Positions 1-6,654 of a stretch of 23,285 nt of DNA are shown here, piece after piece. The stretch lies in contig CAZBWE010000034.1 of NCBI GenBank assembly GCA_964495465.1, positions 1 to 23,285 of the forward strand, written 5' to 3'. How positions within the stretch are numbered: the stretch's first letter is position 1; every line of letters starts with the position of its first letter. The position numbers and the translations under genes were made by a program. Under the pieces are notes generated by a model. The model worked only from the letters and a program-made list of their open reading frames with translations. It was not told where the DNA came from and made no database searches. Source of the stretch: CAZBWE01 sp964495465. Its GTDB lineage: Bacteria > Planctomycetota > Phycisphaerae > Sedimentisphaerales > Anaerobacaceae.

Positions 1-35
1 CGCAATACGCGATACGCATGACGCAATACGATACT
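1..35 (+). repeat. Heptanucleotide-period degenerate array before ispE
   Basis: Five consecutive 7-mers can be read: CGCAATA, CGCGATA, CGCATGA, CGCAATA, CGATACT. They end exactly where the preferred ispE start codon (36-38) begins. The array may extend left of the window. It shares its 7-nt period and its position at a gene start with four other arrays in the window (1043-1077, 7430-7471, 15928-15969, 17503-17537). The function is unknown. Confidence 0.75.
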
Positions 36-971
36 ATGGTTTGCAAAGAACAATTCGAAGTTATCGATGACGGCTTGTTGGTTCGGGCGCCTGCCAAGCT
101 CAATTTGTCTCTTCTAATAGCCGGCAAACGGCCTGATGGCTTTCACGAAATAGACACCATAATGGCCAAGGTAAATTTCTACGATGAAATTTTCATCGAG
201 AAGGGCAGAAAAACCGGTATCGAGCTTATCTGTAAAGGCCCTGAATGGACGCCACAAGGACAGGATAATCTTGTCCATAAAGCCGCTCAATTGCTGCTGG
301 AAAGCTCCGGCCGAGCCTACTCCGCCGAAGCGGCTGCGAAGGCCGGAAAGGCCGATATCAAAATCACCCTGCAAAAAAATATCCCAGCCGGCTCAGGTCT
401 TGGCTCAGCCAGCAGTGATGCAGCGGCAGCTCTTATCGGGCTGAACAAATATCTCGATTTGAAACTTCCAAATCATCAACTATCTGAACTGGCGGCCCGA
501 TTAGGCAGCGATGTTGCCTTCTTTTTGGATGGACCACTGGCAAAATGTAGAGGAAAAGGAGAAAAAATTGAGAAAATCAGCAAAAAATTTGACTTCTTAG
601 CCCTTTTGGTGCTCCCAAACGTAAGTGTTTCTACAAAAAGAGTTTACGAAAATTATCAGCATAATCCCGACCTCTATAATGACCTTAACGTCCGAATAAA
701 TAGTTACTTACAGAAAAACAGGATTGATTTAGTGTTGAAATTATGCGCAAATATGCTGCAAAATAGCTGTTTTATTTTATATAATGAATTGGCCGAGTTG
801 AAAGGCAGGATTGAGTCATTAGGTGTAACTCCTTGCAGTTTAAGCGGTAGTGGCTCGGCTTTGTTTTGTATTATGGGTGTTGCTTTTGAAAATAAAGCTA
901 AACAAAACAAGCTGAAAATCGAAGAAAAAATTGGCTGCAGGACCATAATTGTCCGGAACAACGAGTGGTAA
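36..971 (+). CDS. ispE: 4-diphosphocytidyl-2-C-methyl-D-erythritol kinase (IspE)
   Basis: IspE is a cytosolic GHMP-superfamily kinase. It phosphorylates the 2-hydroxyl of CDP-methylerythritol with ATP in the non-mevalonate isoprenoid pathway. Visible marks, numbered from the start at 36, are the N-terminal APAKLN motif with its conserved Lys (about 18-23), the glycine-rich ATP-binding GHMP motif IPAGSGLGSASSDAA (about 115-129), the LGSDVAFF segment carrying the likely catalytic Asp (about 155-162), and the C-terminal SLSGSGSALF motif. The 311-residue length is normal for the family. An in-frame ATG at 18 lies inside the heptamer array, so the first six residues of the longer form would be repeat-encoded. 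I therefore prefer the ATG at 36. Neither start has a clear Shine-Dalgarno site. The next gene is spoVG; in Bacillus subtilis ispE also lies close to spoVG, with purR and yabJ between them. Confidence 0.95.
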   Translation: MVCKEQFEVIDDGLLVRAPAKLNLSLLIAGKRPDGFHEIDTIMAKVNFYDEIFIEKGRKTGIELICKGPEWTPQGQDNLVHKAAQLLLESSGRAYSAEAAAKAGKADIKITLQKNIPAGSGLGSASSDAAAALIGLNKYLDLKLPNHQLSELAARLGSDVAFFLDGPLAKCRGKGEKIEKISKKFDFLALLVLPNVSVSTKRVYENYQHNPDLYNDLNVRINSYLQKNRIDLVLKLCANMLQNSCFILYNELAELKGRIESLGVTPCSLSGSGSALFCIMGVAFENKAKQNKLKIEEKIGCRTIIVRNNEW

Positions 972-1042
972 AAGGCCGATATAAAGAGGTATTAAGGCAA
1001 AAATCCAAAAAACAATAAAATTTTACGACTCAAAAGACGAAA

Positions 1043-1077
1043 ATACGATATACACAGTACTAGATTCGAGATACGAA
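1043..1077 (+). repeat. Heptanucleotide-period degenerate array before spoVG
   Basis: Five 7-mers can be read in register: ATACGAT, ATACACA, GTACTAG, ATTCGAG, ATACGAA. They lie between ispE and spoVG, ending 16 bp before the spoVG ATG. The units are more degenerate than in the array before gspC. The ATACG core resembles the array before ispE. Confidence 0.55.
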
Positions 1078-1093
1078 GTTAGTGAGGCAAAAA

Positions 1094-1531
1094 ATGGAAA
1101 TCAGTGAGGTAAGAGTCAAGTTAGTGGACAACAAGGATGACAGGTTGAAGGCATTCTGCTCGATAACGATGGACAATGAGTTTGTAGTTCGCGACATCAA
1201 GGTTATCGAGGGGTCAAGCGGCTTTTTCGTTGCTATGCCTTCAAGGAAGATGAGCGACCATTGCGAAAAATGCGGAGGTAAAAACCATCTCAGAGCTAAA
1301 TTCTGCAATAATTGTGGGGCGGCGCTTTTTGAAAATCGGGCCAAGAAAGACCCCAAGGGGCGAATGAAGCTGCACGCTGATATTGCTCATCCAATAAATG
1401 CAGAGTGCAGGCAGAAAATTCAGGATAAGGTGATATCAGCTTTCAAAGAGGAAGTGGAAAAGTCGAAGCAGCCGGGTTATAAGCCCATCGATTTGGATGA
1501 GCCGGATGATGATGTCCCTGAGATAGTCTGA
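1094..1531 (+). CDS. spoVG: SpoVG family protein with inserted zinc ribbon
   Basis: SpoVG proteins are small nucleic-acid-binding regulators, named for a sporulation and septation role in Bacillus and found widely in non-sporulating bacteria. The family core is clear: MEISEVRVKLV at the N terminus, the FCSITMDNEFVVRDIKVIEG strand region, FFVAMPSRK, and DIAHPINAECRQKIQ. Between MPSRK and DIAHPI there is an insertion with CEKC and CNNC pairs (Cys 57, 60, 71 and 74), a probable zinc ribbon that Bacillus SpoVG lacks. The C-terminal tail is acidic (DLDEPDDDVPE). An upstream in-frame GTG exists at 1082, but the GTGAGG just before ATG 1094 is a good Shine-Dalgarno site at 6-nt spacing, so I chose 1094. 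The regulatory target is unknown. Confidence 0.93.
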   Translation: MEISEVRVKLVDNKDDRLKAFCSITMDNEFVVRDIKVIEGSSGFFVAMPSRKMSDHCEKCGGKNHLRAKFCNNCGAALFENRAKKDPKGRMKLHADIAHPINAECRQKIQDKVISAFKEEVEKSKQPGYKPIDLDEPDDDVPEIV

Positions 1532-1719
1532 TGGATTAGAAAGATAAGCTGTTTTGCAGCAGTATCGCAAAATGGCAGGTTAAGACAATAGTGCGGATAT
1601 AAATCATTCCCCTGCTAAACAGGCAGATACTGAGAAAGAGCGACCTCCTCCGCTGCTGTTTGGGATATCTTAAGTGCTTTACAATCCGTTTGGAATCTGC
1701 AAACGAAGTCCGGATTTCC
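1532..1719. other. Convergent intergenic region between spoVG and flgM
   Basis: No gene is seen. A TTTTGC/GCAAAA inverted repeat with a 9-nt loop lies shortly after the spoVG stop, and an imperfect hairpin (AATCCG with CGGATT, CGTTT with AAACG) lies at 1683-1716, next to the flgM end. Neither is followed by a convincing U tract, so I do not call either a terminator. Confidence 0.4.
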
Positions 1720-1998
1720 CTACGTCATAAGGTCCTCAAGTACCTTATCGAGGGCAATATCCAGTCGCTTGTTTAGGTCGTATTTACCTTCGGTAAGCTG
1801 CTGGCGGACACCGAGAACTTTTTCTTTGCGCACTTCCGGTAGCGAGGCAATCTTTTTCAGCACCTGGCCGATAGGGGTGGTATTGATATTTTCAAGGATT
1901 TGTTCCATAAGCAAATCCATATCCTCATTTTCATTCAGGTTCCTGTTGACGGGGTCAACTTGTCGTTCTGATCCGCTATTGGAGTTAAAATTTGGCAT
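1720..1998 (-). CDS. flgM: FlgM-like anti-sigma-28 factor
   Basis: This is a 92-residue protein. Its C-terminal half carries the FlgM signature: LPEVRKEKVLGVRQQLTEGKYDL followed by an amphipathic helix (DIALDKVLEDLM). The N-terminal half is polar and rich in Asn and Glu, consistent with the disordered N terminus of FlgM. In known systems FlgM binds FliA (sigma-28) in the cytoplasm and holds back late flagellar genes until it is exported through the hook-basal body. No flagellar gene is in the window, so a link to motility is inferred from the family only. The ATG at 1998 has only a weak purine-rich sequence upstream. It is convergent with spoVG and lies downstream of the T2SS genes on the same strand, across a gap of about 415 bp. 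Confidence 0.8.
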   Translation of the reverse strand: MPNFNSNSGSERQVDPVNRNLNENEDMDLLMEQILENINTTPIGQVLKKIASLPEVRKEKVLGVRQQLTEGKYDLNKRLDIALDKVLEDLMT

Positions 1999-2414
1999 TT
2001 AGCTTACTACTCGCTTTAAATGTTACGCTTTCAGGTGAAATATTCCTATTTATCCCTGAAAGTTGGTAACCACTATATATTGTATGCCCTCTGAATCCTT
2101 TCTGAGGCCGAAAACAACCTTTCAACACTGATATCGACAGGAGCGGCAGAAAAACTTTAGAAAAGTTTAACTCTTCTCGAACCTCAGGGAAAGGACAAAA
2201 TTATGCCAATTGTTGCCGAAATTCGGCTTATTAACGTCAAAAATCCATGTTTAGCAAAACCTCCTTCAATCCCCAAATTAGTAAGGGGCCGGGGGCAGAA
2301 GTTTATCTGGGAAAGCTGGGGAATATACTATATATAGTGATAGGCAAAATGTTCAGAATACGTGCAGGGCACAAGATTGTGGTGAATAATGGGCAATTTG
2401 CTTATGCGCTGATT
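1999..2414. other. Intergenic region between gspM and flgM
   Basis: No supported gene. It holds a 7-bp inverted repeat (AAACTTT at 2152-2158 with AAAGTTT at 2162-2168) and a palindrome, GCCGAAATTCGGC, at 2215-2227. Neither is followed by a T tract on the strand that would end the gspM transcript. The region presumably contains the flgM promoter, but I see no convincing -35/-10 or sigma-54 site. Confidence 0.4.
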
Positions 2415-2915
2415 TTAATAGTAATACTTAAATTCAAGGGTGACGTCCCAGGCATCAGGTAGGCCCTTTTTTTTGGTGAGCTTGATGCGGTTACATTGCA
2501 AATTCTCCCATCGCAACTGAATTGACGAGAGGAATTCAGAAAATTTTCCCATATCGACCTGCTTTAAAACCACATTAGCACTCTGGCTTTTTTGCCTGTC
2601 GGTGGAGGTGATGATTCCTGAACTTAGTTTGTAACTTGTCGATGGTATTCCGCACAGGTTGGCGGCCTGTTGAATGGCACGTGCATAATCGAATTCATCG
2701 GCGTCCATTTTCGAGTTGGCAAGCGCAAGCCGCTCCGGGTCAATCCTGAGAATCTCCTCCATTATGTCATTGGCGGTTATATAATCCTTTAGCTCTTTAT
2801 TTAAACTGCGGTTTGCTCTTGGTATAGACACACCCCAGATAAGCAGCGGCCACAGGGCGATTATAGCCGGTATGATAATATAATAAAAAGTTGGATTCTT
2901 GTATATGTCTTTCAT
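2415..2915 (-). CDS. gspM: GspM/PilO-like type II secretion protein
   Basis: This is the last gene of the T2SS operon. It has a short cytoplasmic N terminus, one hydrophobic segment (YYIIIPAIIALWPLLIWGV), and then a periplasmic region with a predicted coiled coil (RANRSLNKELKDYITAND) and a small alpha/beta domain (from about DFDYARAI to the C terminus). This is the architecture of GspM and PilO, which dimerise with GspL/PilN in the inner-membrane platform. Sequence similarity is too low to prove identity; the assignment rests on topology and on its place directly after gspL. A TTG at 2939 would add eight residues. I prefer the ATG at 2915 because GGGA lies about 7 nt upstream of it. Confidence 0.7.
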   Translation of the reverse strand: MKDIYKNPTFYYIIIPAIIALWPLLIWGVSIPRANRSLNKELKDYITANDIMEEILRIDPERLALANSKMDADEFDYARAIQQAANLCGIPSTSYKLSSGIITSTDRQKSQSANVVLKQVDMGKFSEFLSSIQLRWENLQCNRIKLTKKKGLPDAWDVTLEFKYYY

Positions 2916-2965
2916 AAAGCGTTCCCAAAAAATATTCAAACAGCTTTTTACCTGTAATAATAATT

Positions 2966-4471
2966 TTAATTTTTCGGCACGACCGTTATGCTGAAGTTGT
3001 CCCTGCTTTCTTTTGTATAGAGACCTTGTTGCTGTATTTCCAGGCCGGCTTTCTTAATCGCTTCAAAAAGTCTTAGTGTGTTCCCGCGACTGGATGTATC
3101 GCCCGCTATATTAATATTTCTTTCTGCAATGGTGACCGACTCTATATTTAAGTCCGTATTTTCAGCGATATTATTAAAGGCCTGAAGCACAAGGGTTAGT
3201 TTTGCGGATATTGATTTTTCTCCTTCTTTGCTTATAAGTCCTCTCTTGACATCCTTGATTCGTCCTAACTCACTTTTGAGTTTTGTTATTGGGCTGGTTT
3301 CAGCCGGCGGTTTTTTGCCTAACATAACAGCCGAGTAATCTTTTGCAAATTTTTTACTTGCGGCACTGCGACCCCTGTTTACTTTCCATAAACTTGCCTG
3401 AAAATACAGCCCTACTGCAAGCATAAGAATAGTGACCGAGTAACATGCAAACTTCAATGTCTTTTGCAGTTGAACCTTTTTGCCCTGGTAAGGCATAAAG
3501 TCGTTGCGAAAATTTATGCTCTGTGTTTTTTCCTGGTGGGCCAGGGCTGCCCCGTAAGCTATTGCAAAGTCAGCCGGGCCGTTACATTCAGCAAGGGATT
3601 GATGGTCGGTTGCGGCAGAGCCGACCAAATCGATGCTGCCGACTTCCATACCCAGTCTGTTCTTGAGTTGCTGATAATCTATAGAGCCGGTCGAATCAAA
3701 AACTTTGAGGCAGTTTATCGGCTCATCGAGCTGACCTGATGCGATAGTCATAAGGACTTCTCTTGCAAGCAGTTCGTTTCTGTTCTGTGTCGGCCCAATC
3801 AGGAATGTTCGGACTGTGGGTGTTTTCTGCGCCGCTGCAGATGATGGACGAACAACCAGATAACCACTGTGCTGGGATAGTATCCCCAACAGCGTGCCGG
3901 CTTGCTGGGATTCAAGAGGGGATATATTTTGGTCAATAAATCTCGACAGGCAATTAACATCCGGTTCTATAGTTATGGGGTCGATATTATTACTTTGTAA
4001 AGAAAGAAGAATATCTGATAAAACTTTTCTCTGTGCAGTGAAGACGTTTAGCTGTGAGCCGGCCTGGTTACTCGAAATTATTCTGAATGCTATCGCAACA
4101 TTGGCTATATCAGTGGCAAGGATTTCCTCTGTATCGAACCGGACTGTTGAGGCGATTTGTTTGGGGTCGGTGAAGTCACTGTGAACGTTGTGCTGCATAA
4201 ACATTGCACAATCCAGGGCTACTGCAGCTTCGGAAAACACCAGTGCCCTGTCTGAGCAACCCTGGACGATAAGACTTGCCATCTCTTGCAGATTTTGCAC
4301 ATCCTGTCGCTGGCCGGAGACACTAAAACAGCCCAGCACGTTGTTATCTTGTCCTTGTGAGCCGAGGCAGACCACGGTAGCCGTGTTTTTGCGCAAGTAA
4401 ACTCCAAGGTGGTTATGATGTTCCACATTGGGCAAATCTTTAAAAACAATATTGCGCAGATTGTATTTCAT
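2966..4471 (-). CDS. gspL: GspL-like type II secretion assembly protein (actin-like plus periplasmic domain)
   Basis: This 501-residue protein has three parts. Residues 1 to about 320 form a cytoplasmic, actin-like (PilM/GspL type) region, ending in a FAIAYGAAL segment typical of this fold. Residues about 341-358 are the single transmembrane helix (FACYSVTILMLAVGLYFQ), preceded by the PilN-type INFRNDFMP motif. The remainder is a periplasmic region with a coiled coil and a ferredoxin-like ending. In known systems GspL recruits the ATPase GspE through the cytoplasmic domain and pairs with GspM in the periplasm. The fusion of PilM-like and PilN-like parts is the normal GspL layout. It starts 51 bp after gspK. 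A GGGAA lies 12 nt before the ATG, so the ribosome site is weak. The family call rests mainly on architecture and position. Confidence 0.8.
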   Translation of the reverse strand: MKYNLRNIVFKDLPNVEHHNHLGVYLRKNTATVVCLGSQGQDNNVLGCFSVSGQRQDVQNLQEMASLIVQGCSDRALVFSEAAVALDCAMFMQHNVHSDFTDPKQIASTVRFDTEEILATDIANVAIAFRIISSNQAGSQLNVFTAQRKVLSDILLSLQSNNIDPITIEPDVNCLSRFIDQNISPLESQQAGTLLGILSQHSGYLVVRPSSAAAQKTPTVRTFLIGPTQNRNELLAREVLMTIASGQLDEPINCLKVFDSTGSIDYQQLKNRLGMEVGSIDLVGSAATDHQSLAECNGPADFAIAYGAALAHQEKTQSINFRNDFMPYQGKKVQLQKTLKFACYSVTILMLAVGLYFQASLWKVNRGRSAASKKFAKDYSAVMLGKKPPAETSPITKLKSELGRIKDVKRGLISKEGEKSISAKLTLVLQAFNNIAENTDLNIESVTIAERNINIAGDTSSRGNTLRLFEAIKKAGLEIQQQGLYTKESRDNFSITVVPKN

Positions 4472-4522
4472 AATATATCAGTTTCCCAGGCCATAACGGC
4501 ACACATCGCACAAGGCAAACCC

Positions 4523-5866
4523 TCAATCGGAGATTACAGCAACTCGCCTTAATGTTTTACCATCTTTTGTTATAGCTATAACAGATGATGTTTTTGCCAC
4601 GCCGCTGACTGCTGTTACTCTAATCGTAAAAAAGCTGCTGCTCGTGGTAATATATTTTTCGCATTTTCTAACCGAATCAGAATAGCCAAATAGTTCCTGC
4701 CTCAAATCCTCTATATCTTCAAACGGCTTGATGCGCCTTCGTTGTATGATTGCCTCTGCGATTGCAGGGGCATCGGATGGGCCGCCGAAAGCAAAAGCTG
4801 CTTCCAGTACATGTCGGGGAGCCGTATTTACATTAACCTTGCTCGAGCCCCAGATTCCCATATATTTCAGGGCTGATTCTTTCCTGTTTTCACTAACTAC
4901 GGTCGGCCTGGCGAGTAATTCGGTTGTTTCTTCAAATAGCGAGCTGTGAAGAATTTTTGAAAAATGGTCGGTCTGTTCGGTAATTTGCGCAGGGACTGTT
5001 ATTGTTTTTCTGACCGTTCGCACTCTGGGGGTTACAGTTCTTCTTCCACGTCTGGTTGCCGTTGTGCTTGTACTTGTTTTTATGGAGGTTCTTTCGGTTC
5101 GTGTTATCGGCTTGAAGTCAAGTCTGAAGGGCTTGATTTCGCTTATTTCCGTTAATTCTTGTTTTAGCAAATCGCGCGGACTTGAATCTTTGCCAGAGGA
5201 AACTTTCGTCGAGTTATCAATGCTCATCCACTCGCAAAAAATGTCCAGTGCTGCCTCGACTTCTCGCTCAATTTCTTTGTCATCGAGCAACGCCCAGACG
5301 ATGGGGAATTTTGCATTTTCGTCCTCTATCTCAATCCTGACCTGAGCGGAGCCGATCTCAAACTCAACCGGCTCTGTTACGAATGGCCAGGCGGGACCAT
5401 ACGGACCACGTATCTCGGGCTTATTATCCTCATTGAGGTCGGCTGCACCGGCAGTATCGTTAATATCGTTGATGTCATTGGCGTCGCCAGTATCGTTGAT
5501 ATCACTAAGAATCTTGTTCTCTTTGGACTCTGCGTAATGCAGTTCCTCGGCGTACTGGGATAATAGTTCCTGGTACTGGGTTTCGCTGAGGGCGAATAAA
5601 TCGGAAAAGTCCGGTTCGTTCGGGCGGTCAATTAATTCCGGCTGTATGTCTTCCAGAGTGGCAAGTGCGTATTTTACCGCTGAGTCACAGCCGTAGCGGG
5701 CCTTGCTGTAATCAATGATATACTCGTCGCGATGATGCTGTGCAGACAGTCGGCTGGTTAAGGTGTATCCGAGCGTCGAAAGTGCAATTAACAGCACTAA
5801 TGTCACCAGCAACACAATGCCGGTGCGGTTTTGGAGACCGTGATTATTTGGGCTGTTGGTGTTCAT
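4523..5866 (-). CDS. gspK: GspK minor pseudopilin
   Basis: GspK caps the pseudopilus tip together with GspI and GspJ. The leader ends in NRTG, followed by the hydrophobic helix IVLLVTLVLLIAL. The usual Glu at mature position 5 is missing, as is characteristic of GspK. The ARYGCDSAVKYALA region and the C-terminal KVNVNTAP motif followed by a helix-hairpin-helix-like PFEDIEDLRQ are family marks. At 447 residues it is longer than the usual 300 or so, because of an acidic Asp/Asn repeat (about 121-148) and an Arg/Thr-rich basic stretch (about 256-290). I chose the ATG at 5866, preceded by AGGATA: the longer frame from 5926 would overlap gspJ by about 50 bp and put 20 charged residues before the leader. 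It lies 10 bp after the gspJ stop. Confidence 0.9.
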   Translation of the reverse strand: MNTNSPNNHGLQNRTGIVLLVTLVLLIALSTLGYTLTSRLSAQHHRDEYIIDYSKARYGCDSAVKYALATLEDIQPELIDRPNEPDFSDLFALSETQYQELLSQYAEELHYAESKENKILSDINDTGDANDINDINDTAGAADLNEDNKPEIRGPYGPAWPFVTEPVEFEIGSAQVRIEIEDENAKFPIVWALLDDKEIEREVEAALDIFCEWMSIDNSTKVSSGKDSSPRDLLKQELTEISEIKPFRLDFKPITRTERTSIKTSTSTTATRRGRRTVTPRVRTVRKTITVPAQITEQTDHFSKILHSSLFEETTELLARPTVVSENRKESALKYMGIWGSSKVNVNTAPRHVLEAAFAFGGPSDAPAIAEAIIQRRRIKPFEDIEDLRQELFGYSDSVRKCEKYITTSSSFFTIRVTAVSGVAKTSSVIAITKDGKTLRRVAVISD

Positions 5867-5876
5867 TATCCTTTTT

Positions 5877-6593
5877 TTAATCCTCTTTTGGTTTAAATTT
5901 GAATTGTATCTTTCTGGTTCTGTCAATTGCTATCGTTCGTACTGTTTTTTCCGCTTCAGGCACATCCAAAGTGCCGTCTAATGTCTTGTAAGGTTCGGCA
6001 AAGGATATTGTTACAACAATGCCCCGGGGCAGTGAGTTACTTGTCCATTTATCTAAGTAATCTTCACCACTTGGAACCTGTATCCTGAAGAAAGTGATGC
6101 CGGTGCAGACCGGAACAAAAAGCTCCCTTTCCCATTTTTCCTTCAGGGGATAATCCTCGAGCATTTTATCTTCTAAACCAATGCCGCTGTGACTTCGGTA
6201 TAAAACAAGACTATTGGCGTCGGTCTCATAGTCAAAGCTGCTCTGCCAGGTGATTTCTTCAAATGTCACCTCTTTATCTTTGCTGTCCTGGATAGTTTTT
6301 TGTATGGTCATTTTGGCGGTCGGCAGGCCTTGTTCAAATTTATTATCAACGGTAATCTTCGTATTTGAGTCGGATGAAAGTATTCTGTCGAGGTCTTCGG
6401 CGATGCGCTGCAGAATCTCACGGGGCATTCGGGAATTGTCAAGCTTGCGTGTAACCGCTGCGGCGGAGTGCTCGGCCCGGCTGTAAATACCCAGCACCGC
6501 AACCAAAATCATAGAACCTATTGTCAAAGCCGCAAGTAGCTCAGCCAGCGAAAAACCCGGCGAAAATCTATATTTATTAAAGTATTCTTTCAT
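5877..6593 (-). CDS. gspJ: GspJ minor pseudopilin
   Basis: This is a minor pseudopilin of the T2SS tip complex. The prepilin-type leader is clear: a basic leader ending SPG, then FSLAELLAALTIGSMILVAV with the conserved Glu at mature position 5. The periplasmic part includes the helix with LDNSRMPREILQRIAEDLDRIL and a beta-rich region ending in RTIAIDRTRKIQF, as in GspJ. I favour the ATG at 6593, giving a 13-residue leader and 238 residues in all. A GTG at 6626 would add 11 residues. Neither start has a Shine-Dalgarno site, so the choice is uncertain. It sits between gspI and gspK in the canonical order. Confidence 0.9.
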   Translation of the reverse strand: MKEYFNKYRFSPGFSLAELLAALTIGSMILVAVLGIYSRAEHSAAAVTRKLDNSRMPREILQRIAEDLDRILSSDSNTKITVDNKFEQGLPTAKMTIQKTIQDSKDKEVTFEEITWQSSFDYETDANSLVLYRSHSGIGLEDKMLEDYPLKEKWERELFVPVCTGITFFRIQVPSGEDYLDKWTSNSLPRGIVVTISFAEPYKTLDGTLDVPEAEKTVRTIAIDRTRKIQFKFKPKED

Positions 6594-6654
6594 TTTATTA
6601 AAGCTTGTTTGTTTCGAGCCAAACACCAGGACTAATTAGTTGCAAGGCCGAAAT

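Noticed and set aside
1683..1716. Rho-independent terminator for flgM
   Set aside because: The hairpin is imperfect and there is no U tract after it on the relevant strand.
2200..2240. Sigma-54 promoter for flgM (TTGGCAT on the minus strand)
   Set aside because: There is no matching TTGC element at the required spacing.
2247..2462. A 71-residue open frame on the + strand between flgM and gspM
   Set aside because: No recognisable motif and no ribosome site, and its end overlaps the 3' end of gspM on the opposite strand.
5867..5926. A longer N terminus for GspK
   Set aside because: It would overlap gspJ by about 50 bp and add 20 charged residues before a normal leader. The ATG at 5866 has a purine-rich site upstream.
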